The notes beneath the pieces are model-generated. The model did no database searches. It saw nothing but the letters and a program-made list of their open reading frames with translations, and had not been told where the DNA came from. This document shows, piece by piece, positions 39,713 through 49,040 of a DNA stretch of 64,000 bases. Positions within the stretch are counted from its first letter, which is position 1. Every line of letters starts with the position of its first letter. The stretch spans positions 178,692 through 242,691 of the forward strand of contig CALKJU010000009.1 in assembly GCA_937995535.1 (NCBI GenBank). The letters run 5' to 3'. The stretch comes from an uncultured Alphaproteobacteria bacterium. GTDB taxonomy: Bacteria; Pseudomonadota; Alphaproteobacteria; Geminicoccales; Geminicoccaceae. The position numbers were made by a program, and so were the translations under genes.

Positions 39713-40683
39713 CGCTCCTTCACATAGGGCTGGCCGATCGCCCTGGGCGCGATGGCCCGGCCGACGAAGCCGGCGAGCAGCAGGATGGTGAGGAGATAGG
39801 GGATGGCCTGGATGAGCTGGGTCGGGATCTGGCCGATGCCGGGCACGGCCACGCCCTGGAGGCGGGCCTGGGCGGCATCGGCAAAGGCGAAGAGCAGGCA
39901 GCCGAGTACCGCCGGGACCGGCCGCCACTTGCCGAAGATCAGCGCCGCCAAAGCGAGGTAACCCTTGCCCGCGCTCATGTCGCGCTGGAAGCCGGCGTTC
40001 TGGGCGATCGACAGATAGGCGCCGGCGAAGCCGCACAGGGCACCGGTCACGAGCAGCGCCCGGTAGCGCAGCGCCTCGACCGAAATGCCAGCCGTGTCGA
40101 CCGCGCTCGGGTTCTCGCCGACCGCGCGGATGCGCAGCCCGAACCGCGTCCGGTAGAGCACCCAGGCCGACAGCGGCAGGGCCAGCGCGGCGAGGTAGAC
40201 GAGGATGTTGTGGCCGCTGAGCAGCTCGACGTAGAGCGTGCCGAGGATCGGCACCTGGCCGATCGTCTCGGTCAAGGGCAGCTCGATCGGGGTGAAGCGC
40301 GCGCTCGGGCCGGTCACGTTGATCCGGCCGGCCTGGTGGAACCAGGCATCGGCCAGGGTCGGACCGAGACCCGCCACCATGATGTTGAGCGCCACGCCGG
40401 AGACGACCTGATCGCCGCGATGGGTGATGCAGGCGAAGCCGTGGACCATGGCGAGCATGCAGGAAAAGACGATCGCCGCGGCGAGCCCCGCCCAGGCCGA
40501 ACCTGTGACCGATGCGACGGCCGCCGCGGCGAAGGCCGAGCCCAGCATCTTGCCCTCGAGCCCGATATCGACGACCCCGGCGCGTTCGGTGAACATCCCG
40601 GCGAGCGCGCAGAAGACCAGCGGCGTTGCCAGCCGCAGCGTGCTGTCGGCGAGGAGCACGAGCTGGATCCAGACGTCGCTCAT
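39709..40683 (-). CDS. Nucleoside ABC transporter permease (YufQ/NupQ type)
   Basis: A 324-residue inner-membrane protein with about eight to ten helices; RAGVVDIGLEGKMLGSAF near residue 35 and RAVGENPSAVDTAGIS near 195 are conserved in the second permease of BmpA-type nucleoside transporters (related to the LivM/RbsC class). It overlaps its partner permease by four bases at the 5' end and the deaminase/phosphorylase fusion at the 3' end (ATGA). Confidence 0.9.
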   Translation of the reverse strand: MSDVWIQLVLLADSTLRLATPLVFCALAGMFTERAGVVDIGLEGKMLGSAFAAAAVASVTGSAWAGLAAAIVFSCMLAMVHGFACITHRGDQVVSGVALNIMVAGLGPTLADAWFHQAGRINVTGPSARFTPIELPLTETIGQVPILGTLYVELLSGHNILVYLAALALPLSAWVLYRTRFGLRIRAVGENPSAVDTAGISVEALRYRALLVTGALCGFAGAYLSIAQNAGFQRDMSAGKGYLALAALIFGKWRPVPAVLGCLLFAFADAAQARLQGVAVPGIGQIPTQLIQAIPYLLTILLLAGFVGRAIAPRAIGQPYVKER

Positions 40684-41783
40684 GCGGTCTGCGCCTGCGC
40701 CTGGCCGACCGCCTCCGTTCGGCGCGCGAACAGCGCCTCGAGCGGACCGCGCAGCATGTGCTCGAGGGCGCCACAGAACAGGATCACGAGGCCCTGGATG
40801 ACGACCACCATGTCGCGGTTGATCGCCGGCATGTCGAAGGCCAGCTCGGAGCCACCCTGGTAGAGCGCGCCGAACAGCAAGGCCGCGAGCACGATCCCAA
40901 CCGGGTGGTTGCGGCCCATCAGCGCCACGGCAATGCCGACGAAGCCGTAGCCGGCGGTGAAGCCCAGGATCAGCCGGTGCTGCGCGCCGAGGATCTCGTT
41001 GAGCGCCATCATCCCGGCGAGCGCACCGGAGAGGGTCATGGCGATGATGATCTGCCGGCGCGGGCTGATCCCGCCATAGACGGCCGCCGGCTCGCTCTTG
41101 CCGACGACCCGCAGCTCGTAGCCGAGGCGGGTCTTCCAGACGAACAGCCAGACCGCGACGCAGGCGAGGAGCGCGACGATCGTGGCGGCGTTGAACGGCG
41201 AGCGGCCGAGGCCGAGCAAGGGCCCGAGCTGCGGCAGCCAGACCGACTCGGCGAAGGTGACGCTTTCCGGCGAGGCCTGGCCCGGCTTGATGAGCACGTT
41301 GACCATCAGATAGGTCATCAAGGCACCGGCGACGAAGTTGAGCATGATCGTGGTGATCACGGTGTGGCTGCCGCGAACCGCCTGCAGCCAGCCGGGGATC
41401 AGGCCCCACATCCCGCCGAACGCCATCGCCGCCAGGATCGCCAGCGGGATCGAGATCGGCCACGGCCAATGGCCGAGGAAGATGCCGACCAGCCCGACCC
41501 CGAGCCCGCCCAGCATCGCTTGGCCCTCGCCGCCGATGTTGAACAGGCCGGCATGGAAGGCGATCGCGACGGCGAGCCCGGTGAAGATGAAGTTGGTCGC
41601 ATAGTAGAGCGTGTAGCCCAGCGCCTCGCCGTAGCCGAAGGCGCCGTAGACGAGCAGCCGCACGGCCTCGAGCGGGTTCTCGCCGAGCAGCACGACGATC
41701 AGCCCGGAGACCAGGAAGGCCAGCGAGAGGTTGAGCAGCGGCAGGAGCCCGACATTGACCCAGACGGGCAGCTTGCCACGCAC
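40680..41783 (-). CDS. Nucleoside ABC transporter permease (YufP/NupP type)
   Basis: A 367-residue permease with about ten helices. FHAGLFNIGGEGQAMLGGLG is the conserved loop of the first permease in this family, and RVVGKSEPAAVYGGIS the second. It begins with GTG at 41783, directly next to the ATPase stop at 41784. It works with the second permease, the ATPase and the BmpA-like binding protein. Confidence 0.9.
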   Translation of the reverse strand: MRGKLPVWVNVGLLPLLNLSLAFLVSGLIVVLLGENPLEAVRLLVYGAFGYGEALGYTLYYATNFIFTGLAVAIAFHAGLFNIGGEGQAMLGGLGVGLVGIFLGHWPWPISIPLAILAAMAFGGMWGLIPGWLQAVRGSHTVITTIMLNFVAGALMTYLMVNVLIKPGQASPESVTFAESVWLPQLGPLLGLGRSPFNAATIVALLACVAVWLFVWKTRLGYELRVVGKSEPAAVYGGISPRRQIIIAMTLSGALAGMMALNEILGAQHRLILGFTAGYGFVGIAVALMGRNHPVGIVLAALLFGALYQGGSELAFDMPAINRDMVVVIQGLVILFCGALEHMLRGPLEALFARRTEAVGQAQAQTA

Positions 41784-43337
41784 CTAGGCGGCCTCCGCCG
41801 TGACGCCGGCCATGAGCAGGCCGATCTTGCGCTCGTCGGCCTCGGCGGCGCTCAGCTCGCCGGTGAAGTGGCCGTCGAACATGACCAGGATGCGATCGCT
41901 GAGCGAGAGGATCTCGTCGAGCTCGACGGAGACCAGGAGTACGGCCTTGCCCGCGTCGCGCATGGCGATCAGGCGGCGGTGGATGAACTCGATGGCGCCG
42001 ATGTCGACCCCACGGGTCGGCTGGCCGACCAGCAGGAGGTCGGGGTCGTGCTCCATCTCCCGGGCGAGCACGAGCTTCTGCTGGTTGCCGCCGGAGAACG
42101 AGGTCGCCTGGAGCTGCGGCGCCTGCGGGCGGACATCGTAGCCCGCCATCCAGCGCTTGCAGGTGTCGACGATATTGCCGAAGCGCAGGAACCCGCGCTC
42201 GTCCACATAGTCCTTGTCGACATGGTAGCCGAGGATCGCGTTCTCGTAGGCGACGAAGCCGCGGACCAGGCCCATCCGCAGGCGGTCCTCCGGGACGTGC
42301 GCGAGGCCGTGGCGCCGTGCCTGCGCCGGGTCGATCACCGGCACGCCCTTGACGGTGACCCGCCCCGCCCTGGGCCGGCGGATGCCGGCGAGCGCCTCGA
42401 GAAGCTGCGACTGGCCGTTGCCGGCGACCCCGGCAATGCCGACGATCTCGCCCGCACGCACCGTGAAGCTGACACCCTTGACCCGCTCCACCCCGAGATC
42501 GTCGGTGACCCGCAGGTCCTCGACCTCGAGCACCGGCGCACCCGGACGGGCCGGGGCCTTCTCGACCCGCAGCAGCACCTTGCGCCCGACCATCAGCTCG
42601 GCCAGTTCCTCGCGGCTGGTCTGCGCGGTGACCCGGTGCGCCACCATCTCGCCTTGGCGCATCACCGAGACGTTGTCGGTCACCGCCATGATCTCGCGCA
42701 GCTTGTGCGTGATCAGGACGACGGTCCGCCCCTGCTCCTTGAGATTGCGCAGGATGCGGAAGAGGTGGTCGGCCTCCTGCGGGGTCAGGACGCCAGTGGG
42801 CTCGTCGAGGATCAAGGTCCGCGCACCGCGGAACAGCGCCTTGAGGATCTCGACCCGCTGCTGCACCCCGACGGGCAGGTTCTCGATCCGCGCATCGAGG
42901 TCGACCTCGAGCGCATAGTCGCGTTCGAGCGCCTGCAGCGTCTCGCGCGCCTTGGCCGCCCCCTCCTCGAGGGTGACGCCGCCCTCCGCCCCCAAAAGGA
43001 CGTTCTCGAGTACGGTGAACGGCTCGACGAGCATGAAGTGCTGATGGACCATGCCGATGCCGGCGCGGATCGAATCCTGCGGGCTGCGGATGGTGATCGG
43101 CTGGCCGTCAACCAGGATCGTCCCGGCGTCGGCATGATAGTAGCCATAGATGATGTTCATCAGGGTCGACTTGCCGGCGCCGTTCTCCCCGATGATGCCG
43201 TGGATCGTTCCGGCCGGGACGATCAGCGACACGTTGCGATTGGCGTGGACGGCGCCGAAGCGCTTGTCGATGCCGCGCAGCTCAATGGCCGGCGGGCGTG
43301 CCCCCGCCGGCTCGATCCGGCCCGGGTCGCCGGCCAC
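41784..43337 (-). CDS. Nucleoside ABC transporter ATP-binding protein, tandem ATPase (YufO/NupO type)
   Basis: About 517 residues containing two ATPase domains, as in sugar/nucleoside importers of the RbsA type. Domain 1 has Walker A GENGAGKST and Walker B LILDEPT; domain 2 has the degenerate Walker A GVAGNGQSQ and signature FSGGNQQK with LLLVGQPTRGVD, so domain 2 probably binds but hardly hydrolyses ATP, as usual in this family. The GTG at 43337 sits 11 bases after the binding-protein stop; the start is uncertain because no strong Shine-Dalgarno sequence is visible. Confidence 0.9.
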   Translation of the reverse strand: MAGDPGRIEPAGARPPAIELRGIDKRFGAVHANRNVSLIVPAGTIHGIIGENGAGKSTLMNIIYGYYHADAGTILVDGQPITIRSPQDSIRAGIGMVHQHFMLVEPFTVLENVLLGAEGGVTLEEGAAKARETLQALERDYALEVDLDARIENLPVGVQQRVEILKALFRGARTLILDEPTGVLTPQEADHLFRILRNLKEQGRTVVLITHKLREIMAVTDNVSVMRQGEMVAHRVTAQTSREELAELMVGRKVLLRVEKAPARPGAPVLEVEDLRVTDDLGVERVKGVSFTVRAGEIVGIAGVAGNGQSQLLEALAGIRRPRAGRVTVKGVPVIDPAQARRHGLAHVPEDRLRMGLVRGFVAYENAILGYHVDKDYVDERGFLRFGNIVDTCKRWMAGYDVRPQAPQLQATSFSGGNQQKLVLAREMEHDPDLLLVGQPTRGVDIGAIEFIHRRLIAMRDAGKAVLLVSVELDEILSLSDRILVMFDGHFTGELSAAEADERKIGLLMAGVTAEAA

Positions 43338-43348
43338 CCGGGCCGCGC

Positions 43349-44326
43349 CTATTGCTGGTAGGGCTCGACCTTGAGGGTGCCGGCGATGATCTGCGCCCGC
43401 GCCTCCTCGAGCTTGGCGATCATGTCTGGGGTGAGGATCTCCTTGTTGTGCTCGTCGACCGAGTAGCCGACGCCGTCCTCGGCGAGACCGAGGCTCAGCA
43501 CACCGGGCTGCCAGGTCCCGTCCTGGGCCGTCTTGAAGGCGTTGTAGACGGCATTGTCGACGCGCTTGAGCATCGAGGTGAGCACCGAGCCCGGGTGCAG
43601 ATGGTTCTGGTTGCTGTCGACGCCGATCGAGAGCTTGCCCTTGTCGGCCGCCGCCTGCAGGGCGCCGGTGCCGGCAAGGCCGGCCGCAGCGTAGACCACG
43701 TCGACGCCCTGATCGAACTGACCGAGCGCGAGTTCGGAGGCACGGCCCGTGTCGGTCCATGCCGCAGGCGTGGTGCCGGTATAGTTGGCGATGACCGTGG
43801 CGTCCGGCTTCACATGCCTGACGCCCTGCTCATAGCCATAGGCGAAGTTGCGGATCAGCGGGATGTCCATGCCGCCGACGAAGCCGACCTTGCCCGTCTT
43901 GGAAGCGAGCGCGGCGGCCATGCCGACGAGGAAGCTGCCCTCGTGCTCCTTGAACACGATCGACTGCACGTTGGGCCGGTCGACGACCGAATCGATGATC
44001 GCAAACTTGGTTTCCGGCGCCTCCTGGGCGATCGCGTCGAGCGGCGTGGCGTAGCCGAAACCGACCGCGACGATGATCGAGGCACCGCGTTGCACCATGC
44101 GGCGCAGAGCCTGGTCGCGCTGGCTCTCGTTGGTGACCTCGAACTCGAGGTAGCCGATCCCCGATTCGTTCTTGAACCGCTCCGCGCCATTGTAGGCCGC
44201 TTCGTTGAAGCTCTTGTCGAACTTGCCGCCGAGGTCGAAGATGATCGCCGGCTGGAAGTCCGCGGCGCCGGCCGCACCCGACAGCGTGGCGGTGGCGACC
44301 GCAGCCGCCGCGAGCAACGTCCTCAT
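43349..44326 (-). CDS. BmpA/Med-family nucleoside-binding protein
   Basis: A 325-residue periplasmic protein with a Sec signal peptide (about residues 1-21) and the PnrA/BmpA fold: FDLGGKFDKSFNEAAYNG near the N-terminus, GKVGFVGGMDIPLIRNF in the middle and GVDSNQNHLHPGSVLTS near residue 235. The Asp in FDLGG and GVDSNQ positions contact the nucleoside in PnrA. It is not a lipoprotein, since no lipobox Cys is present. It is the first gene of the nucleoside uptake and degradation operon. Confidence 0.92.
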   Translation of the reverse strand: MRTLLAAAAVATATLSGAAGAADFQPAIIFDLGGKFDKSFNEAAYNGAERFKNESGIGYLEFEVTNESQRDQALRRMVQRGASIIVAVGFGYATPLDAIAQEAPETKFAIIDSVVDRPNVQSIVFKEHEGSFLVGMAAALASKTGKVGFVGGMDIPLIRNFAYGYEQGVRHVKPDATVIANYTGTTPAAWTDTGRASELALGQFDQGVDVVYAAAGLAGTGALQAAADKGKLSIGVDSNQNHLHPGSVLTSMLKRVDNAVYNAFKTAQDGTWQPGVLSLGLAEDGVGYSVDEHNKEILTPDMIAKLEEARAQIIAGTLKVEPYQQ

Positions 44327-44415
44327 CCCTGCATCTCCCGTTGACTTGATGGCGCCCAGCGCTGTGGCGGCGAGCCTACGGCAGCATCGGCGAATTGCAA
44401 CAGCAGGTGCTCGCA

Positions 44416-45372
44416 TCAAGGCGCCGCCGCAGCGGCCCGGCGGAGACGATCGTTGATCGCCTCACCCAGCCCCGCCTCGGGGATCGGCACCACCGCGATG
44501 GCGCGCGCCCCGCTGGCGTCGAGTTCACGGAGCATGGCGAACAGGTTGGCCGCTGCCTCGGCGAGATCGCCGGTCGGGCTGAGGTTGCGCATGAGCAGCG
44601 CGCCGGGCGGCACGTCATCGCCGAACGCGAGCAGCGCCTCGTCGGCACCGACCGCCGTCGCGCCGAGCCGCAGCGGCAGGCGCGGAGCGTAATGCACCAG
44701 GAGCTGACCCGGTGAACTTGGGCGTTCGGCGCTACCTGCGGCGACGGCCACGGGCCCGACCACCGCCTCCAGCGCCTCGCGCGACACGCCGCCCGGCCGC
44801 AGCAGCCGAGGCGGATCGACCACGACGTCGACCACCGTGCTCTCCACGCCCACTCGGCACGGGCCGCCGTCGAGGATCAGCGCCACCCGGTCGCCCAGTT
44901 CGGCGGCGACATGCGCGGCCGTGGTCGGGCTCACGCGCCCGGAGGGGTTGGCACTCGGCGCCACGACCGGCGCGCCGACCGCCCGGAGCAGGGCCAGCGC
45001 CACCGGATGCGCCGGGACGCGCAACGCCACCGTGGCGAGACCAGCGGTCGCGAGGGCCGAGACCGATGCGCCGGGCGCTCGCCGCACGACGACGGTCAGC
45101 GGCCCCGGCCAGAAGCGTGCGGCGAGCGCCTCGGCGCGAGCGTCGAGCAGACCGACCCGACGCGCCGCGGCGACACCGGCGACATGGACGATCAACGGGT
45201 TGTGCGCAGGCCGTCCCTTGGCGGCAAAGACCTTGGCGACCGCGGTATCGGAGCCGGCGAGCGCCCCCAGGCCGTAGACCGTCTCGGTCGGGAACGCCAC
45301 CAGTTCGCCGCGGCGGAGCAGGTCGGCGCCACGGCGGATCGCGTCGTCTCCGGCCTCGAGCACGATGGGCAC
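44416..45372 (-). CDS. L-threonylcarbamoyladenylate synthase, Sua5 type
   Basis: A 318-residue enzyme that makes threonylcarbamoyl-AMP for the t6A37 modification of tRNAs. The YrdC domain shows AFPTETVYGLG, GRPAHNPLIVHV, RFWPGPLTVV and APSANPSGRVSPT. Unlike the shorter TsaC, it has the extra C-terminal Sua5 domain (HYAPRLPLRLG onward). The GTG at 45372 is seven bases downstream of the purD stop; another GTG three codons later is also possible. Confidence 0.92.
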   Translation of the reverse strand: MPIVLEAGDDAIRRGADLLRRGELVAFPTETVYGLGALAGSDTAVAKVFAAKGRPAHNPLIVHVAGVAAARRVGLLDARAEALAARFWPGPLTVVVRRAPGASVSALATAGLATVALRVPAHPVALALLRAVGAPVVAPSANPSGRVSPTTAAHVAAELGDRVALILDGGPCRVGVESTVVDVVVDPPRLLRPGGVSREALEAVVGPVAVAAGSAERPSSPGQLLVHYAPRLPLRLGATAVGADEALLAFGDDVPPGALLMRNLSPTGDLAEAAANLFAMLRELDASGARAIAVVPIPEAGLGEAINDRLRRAAAAAP

Positions 45373-45379
45373 GGCGGCG

Positions 45380-46651
45380 TCAGGCTCGGGCGAGCGCGCG
45401 CCAGCCGATATCGCGGCGGCAGAACCCCTCGAGCCAGTCGATGGCGTCAACGGCGGCGTAGGCGCGCTCGCGGGCGGCGGCGAGCGTGTCGCCGAGGCCC
45501 GTGATGGCGAGAACGCGGCCGCCGCTGGCGAGCAGCCGGTCGCCGTCACGCCGCGTCGCCGCATGGAACACGAAGAGATCCTCGCCGGTCGGAAGCGCGT
45601 CGAGGCCGCGGATCTCGGTTCCGGTCGCATGGGCGCCGGGGTAGCCGCGGCTCGCCAGCACCACGGTCAGTGCGTGCTTGGGCAGCCAACGCAGATCCAT
45701 GTGGTTCAGAGCACCATCCAAGGCGCCGAGAACGAGCTGTCCTAGGTCGGTCATCAGCCGCGGCAGCACGGCCTGGGCCTCGGGATCGCCAAAACGAACA
45801 TTATACTCCACCAGCCGCGGCCCGTCCGCGGTCAGCATCAGACCGACGTAGAGAAATCCGCGGAACGGAGCGCCCGCCGCAGCCATCCCCGCGAGCGTCG
45901 GCCGGACGATCTCGCCCATCACCCGCTCGACCATGGACCCGTCGAGCGCCGGGGTCGGCGAGATCGCGCCCATCCCACCGGTGTTGGGGCCGGCGTCGCC
46001 GTCGAAGGCGCGCTTGTAGTCCTGCGCCGTGCCGATCTCGAGCGCGTGGGTGCCGTCGCAGAGCGCGAACAGGCTCGCCTCCTCGCCAGCCAGGAACTCC
46101 TCGAGGACGACGGTCCGGCCGGCCTCTCCGAAGGCCCCGCCGAGCGCGGCATCGGCCGCCGTCAGCGCCTCCTCGACCGACTGCGCCACGACCACGCCCT
46201 TGCCGGCGGCGAGCCCGTCCGCCTTGACGACGATCGGCGCGCCATGCCGGCGGATGTGCGCGTGCGCCGCGGCGGCATCGGTGAAGGTCGCGAACGCAGC
46301 GGTCGGAATGCCATGGCGCGCGCAGAAGGCCTTGGCGAAGGCCTTCGAGCCCTCGAGCCGGGCGGCGGCTGCGGTCGGTCCGAAGGCCCGGATGCCTGCG
46401 GCCGCGAGGCGATCGACCAGCCCGAGGGTCAACGGCAGCTCCGGCCCGACCACGACCAGCCCGACCTGCTCGGCTCGGGCCAGTGCGACGAGACCTTCGA
46501 CGTCATCGACGGCGACCGGCACGCATCGGGCATCACGCGCGATCCCGGCGTTGCCTGGCGCGCAGATGATCCCGTCGAGCAGGGGGGAGGCGCCGAGCGC
46601 CCAGCAGAGCGCGTGCTCGCGGCCGCCGCCGCCGACCACCAGGGCTTTCAT
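45380..46651 (-). CDS. purD: Phosphoribosylamine--glycine ligase
   Basis: A 423-residue ATP-grasp enzyme for the second step of purine synthesis. VVGGGGREHALCW starts the protein; GSKAFAKAFCARHGIPTA, KADGLAAGKGVV and NVRFGDPEAQAVLPRL are the characteristic GARS motifs. It precedes the Sua5 gene by seven bases and is divergent from argC. Confidence 0.97.
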   Translation of the reverse strand: MKALVVGGGGREHALCWALGASPLLDGIICAPGNAGIARDARCVPVAVDDVEGLVALARAEQVGLVVVGPELPLTLGLVDRLAAAGIRAFGPTAAAARLEGSKAFAKAFCARHGIPTAAFATFTDAAAAHAHIRRHGAPIVVKADGLAAGKGVVVAQSVEEALTAADAALGGAFGEAGRTVVLEEFLAGEEASLFALCDGTHALEIGTAQDYKRAFDGDAGPNTGGMGAISPTPALDGSMVERVMGEIVRPTLAGMAAAGAPFRGFLYVGLMLTADGPRLVEYNVRFGDPEAQAVLPRLMTDLGQLVLGALDGALNHMDLRWLPKHALTVVLASRGYPGAHATGTEIRGLDALPTGEDLFVFHAATRRDGDRLLASGGRVLAITGLGDTLAAARERAYAAVDAIDWLEGFCRRDIGWRALARA

Positions 46652-46716
46652 GCGGCGGGTTTAGGCGGGGCGGGGAAGCTCGTAAACTGGCCGGGCATGC
46701 GCACGAAAGGCCAGCG

Positions 46717-47763
46717 ATGTTACGCGACAGGGCGACGGTCGGGATCCTCGGCGCCAGCGGCTATACCGGCGCCGAGCTGATCCGCATCCTGCACCGCCAC
46801 CCGAACGTGCGGATCGGCGCGCTGGCGGCGGAGCGGCAGGCCGGCAAGCCCCTGGGCGCCGTGTTCCCGCACCTCGCCCCGGCCGGGCTGCCCGACCTTT
46901 GCAAGATCGACGAGATCGACTTCGCGTCGCTCGACATCGTCTTCTGCGCCCTGCCGCACGCCACCACGCAGGCGGTGGTCAAGGCGCTGCCGGACGGGCT
47001 GCGCATCGTCGACCTCTCGGCGGACTTCCGTCTGCGTGACCCGGACGTCTACGCCCGGACCTATGGTCATCCGCACCAAGCGCCCGAACTGCAGCGCATC
47101 GCCGTTTACGGGCTCACTGAGCACTATCGCGAGGCCGTACGCGGCACCCGGCTCGTCGCCAATCCCGGCTGCTACACGACGACCGCCGAGCTGCCGCTCG
47201 TCCCGCTCGTGGGCGAGCGCCTGATCGACCTGGACGAGATCGTCATCGACGCGAAGTCGGGCGTGAGCGGCGCCGGCCGGGACCCGAAGCCTACCTCGCT
47301 GTTCTGCGAGGTCGGCGAGGGCTTCGCGGCCTATGGCGTCGCCACGCACCGTCACGGGCCCGAGATCGACCAGTGCCTTGCGGACTTCGCCGGCCGCCGG
47401 GTGACGGTGAGCTTCACCCCGCACCTCGTGCCGATGAGCCGGGGCATCTTCGCGACGCTCTACGTGCGCCTGAGCGAGGCCAGAGAGCCGCGCGACCTGC
47501 ATGAGCGCCTAACGGCCGCCTATGCGGGTGAGCCGTTCGTCCGGGTGCTGCCCTTCGCCGAGCTGCCGGCGACGCAGCAGGTCCGGGGAACCAACCTGTG
47601 CTTGATCGCCGTCCACCCCGACCGCCGGCAGGGCCGCGCGATCCTGCTCAGCGTCACCGACAATCTCGTCAAGGGCGCGGCGGGCCAAGCGGTCCAGAAC
47701 ATGAACGCGATGCTGGGCTGGGACGAGCGTACCGGGCTGTCCGACCTCGCCCTGTTCCCGTGA
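46717..47763 (+). CDS. argC: N-acetyl-gamma-glutamyl-phosphate reductase
   Basis: A 348-residue arginine-pathway enzyme. GILGASGYTGAELIRIL is the NADP-binding loop and VANPGCYTTT carries the catalytic Cys (about 151); KSGVSGAGRDPK, ATHRHGPEI and FTPHLVPMSRGI complete the family pattern. The ATG at 46717 follows AGGCCAGCG. Its stop overlaps the GTG of the next gene (GTGA), so it is co-translated with ilvA. Confidence 0.97.
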   Translation: MLRDRATVGILGASGYTGAELIRILHRHPNVRIGALAAERQAGKPLGAVFPHLAPAGLPDLCKIDEIDFASLDIVFCALPHATTQAVVKALPDGLRIVDLSADFRLRDPDVYARTYGHPHQAPELQRIAVYGLTEHYREAVRGTRLVANPGCYTTTAELPLVPLVGERLIDLDEIVIDAKSGVSGAGRDPKPTSLFCEVGEGFAAYGVATHRHGPEIDQCLADFAGRRVTVSFTPHLVPMSRGIFATLYVRLSEAREPRDLHERLTAAYAGEPFVRVLPFAELPATQQVRGTNLCLIAVHPDRRQGRAILLSVTDNLVKGAAGQAVQNMNAMLGWDERTGLSDLALFP

Positions 47764-48968
47764 CCGTCACGCTCGCTGCGATCGAGGCCGCGGCCGAGCG
47801 CCTGCGCGGCCAGATCGTCGCGACCCCGTTCCTGCACTCGCTCACCCTGTCGGAGATGACCGGCGCCGAGGTCTGGCTGAAGTTCGAGAACCTGCAATAC
47901 ACCGCGGCCTTCAAGGAGCGCGGCGCCTACAACAAGCTGGTTCAGCTTCCGGTCGAGGCGCGCGCGCGTGGTGTGGTCGCGATGTCGGCGGGGAACCACG
48001 CCCAGGCGGTCGCACATCACGGCCGGCGCCTCGGGATCCCGGCCACCATCGTCATGCCGACGACGACCCCCTTCACCAAGATCGAGGGCACGCGGCGGCT
48101 GGGTGCGCGGGTCGTGCTGGCCGGGGACGGCGTCGACGAGGCGGCCGCGCACGCGCAGGCGCTGGTCACCGCCGAGGGCCTGACGCTGATCCATCCGTTC
48201 GACGATGCGCAGATCATCGCCGGACAGGGCACGGTCGCGCTGGAGATGCTGGCCGCGCGTCCCGATCTCGAGGTGCTGCTGGTCCCGATCGGCGGTGGCG
48301 GCCTGATCGCCGGCATGGCGATCGCCGCCAAGGGTCTGGCCCCGGCGATCGAGATCGTCGGCGTCGAGGCCGCACTCTATCCTTCGGTGGCGTGCCTGCT
48401 GGCCGGCCGGACCCCGGCGCCGGGCGGGGCGACGATCGCCGAGGGCATCGCCGTCAAGCAGCCGGGCCGCCTGACCCTGCCGGTGATCCGCGCACTGGTC
48501 AGCGAGGTCATGCTGGTCGAGGAGGCGGCCATCGAGGCCGCGGTGCTCGCCTTCCTCGAGATCGAGAAGACCGTGGTCGAGGGTGCCGGCGCCGTCGGTC
48601 TCGCCGCGCTGCTGGCGGAGCCGCAGCGCTTCCGCGGCCGGCGGGTTGGGCTCGTCCTCTCCGGCGGCAACATCGACAGCCGGCTTCTCTCGGCCTGCAT
48701 CCTGCGCGGCCTCGTCCGCACCGAGCGCCTCGTGCGGCTGCGCGTCGCCGTGCCCGACACGCCGGGCAGCCTCGCGCGGATCACCGCGGTCATCGCCCAG
48801 GCCGGCGGCAACGTCATCGACGTCGAACACCAACGCGCCTTCTCGCGTTCCAGCGTCAAGCAGGCCGACGTCGACTTCACCATCGAGACGCGCAACGCCG
48901 AGCATGTCGAGCAGGTCATCGGGGCGTTGAGCGAGGCGGGCTTCTCCCCACAGCGGCTGATCGTTTAG
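47760..48968 (+). CDS. ilvA: Threonine ammonia-lyase with C-terminal ACT domain
   Basis: A 402-residue PLP enzyme that converts threonine to 2-oxobutyrate for isoleucine synthesis or catabolism. The PLP Lys is in AAFKERGAYN, VAMSAGNHAQAVAHH is the substrate loop and IGGGGLIAG the phosphate-binding loop. The last 75 residues form an ACT-like domain (VPDTPGSLARITAVIAQAGG). The length is that of the short TdcB-plus-ACT type rather than the long E. coli IlvA. GTG start at 47760, overlapping the argC stop. Confidence 0.93.
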   Translation: MTVTLAAIEAAAERLRGQIVATPFLHSLTLSEMTGAEVWLKFENLQYTAAFKERGAYNKLVQLPVEARARGVVAMSAGNHAQAVAHHGRRLGIPATIVMPTTTPFTKIEGTRRLGARVVLAGDGVDEAAAHAQALVTAEGLTLIHPFDDAQIIAGQGTVALEMLAARPDLEVLLVPIGGGGLIAGMAIAAKGLAPAIEIVGVEAALYPSVACLLAGRTPAPGGATIAEGIAVKQPGRLTLPVIRALVSEVMLVEEAAIEAAVLAFLEIEKTVVEGAGAVGLAALLAEPQRFRGRRVGLVLSGGNIDSRLLSACILRGLVRTERLVRLRVAVPDTPGSLARITAVIAQAGGNVIDVEHQRAFSRSSVKQADVDFTIETRNAEHVEQVIGALSEAGFSPQRLIV

Positions 48969-48978
48969 GAATAATTCC
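48968..48978. repeat. Short perfect palindrome after ilvA
   Basis: GGAATAATTCC is a perfect inverted repeat with a single central base. It begins in the stop codon of ilvA and lies about 65 bases before the receiver-protein gene. It could be a protein-binding site in the promoter of that gene; no further support. Confidence 0.25.
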
Positions 48979-49040
48979 CTTTACATGACGGGCATTTGAA
49001 GGTAGTCTGCGGCACGCTGGGAACCGCTCGCGGAGCTGCC

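Noticed and set aside
40626..43361. A 911-codon plus-strand open frame opposite the nucleoside transporter genes
   Set aside because: It lies fully antisense to genes with clear ABC transporter motifs; its composition (runs of R, H, D, E) is that of a complementary-strand shadow.
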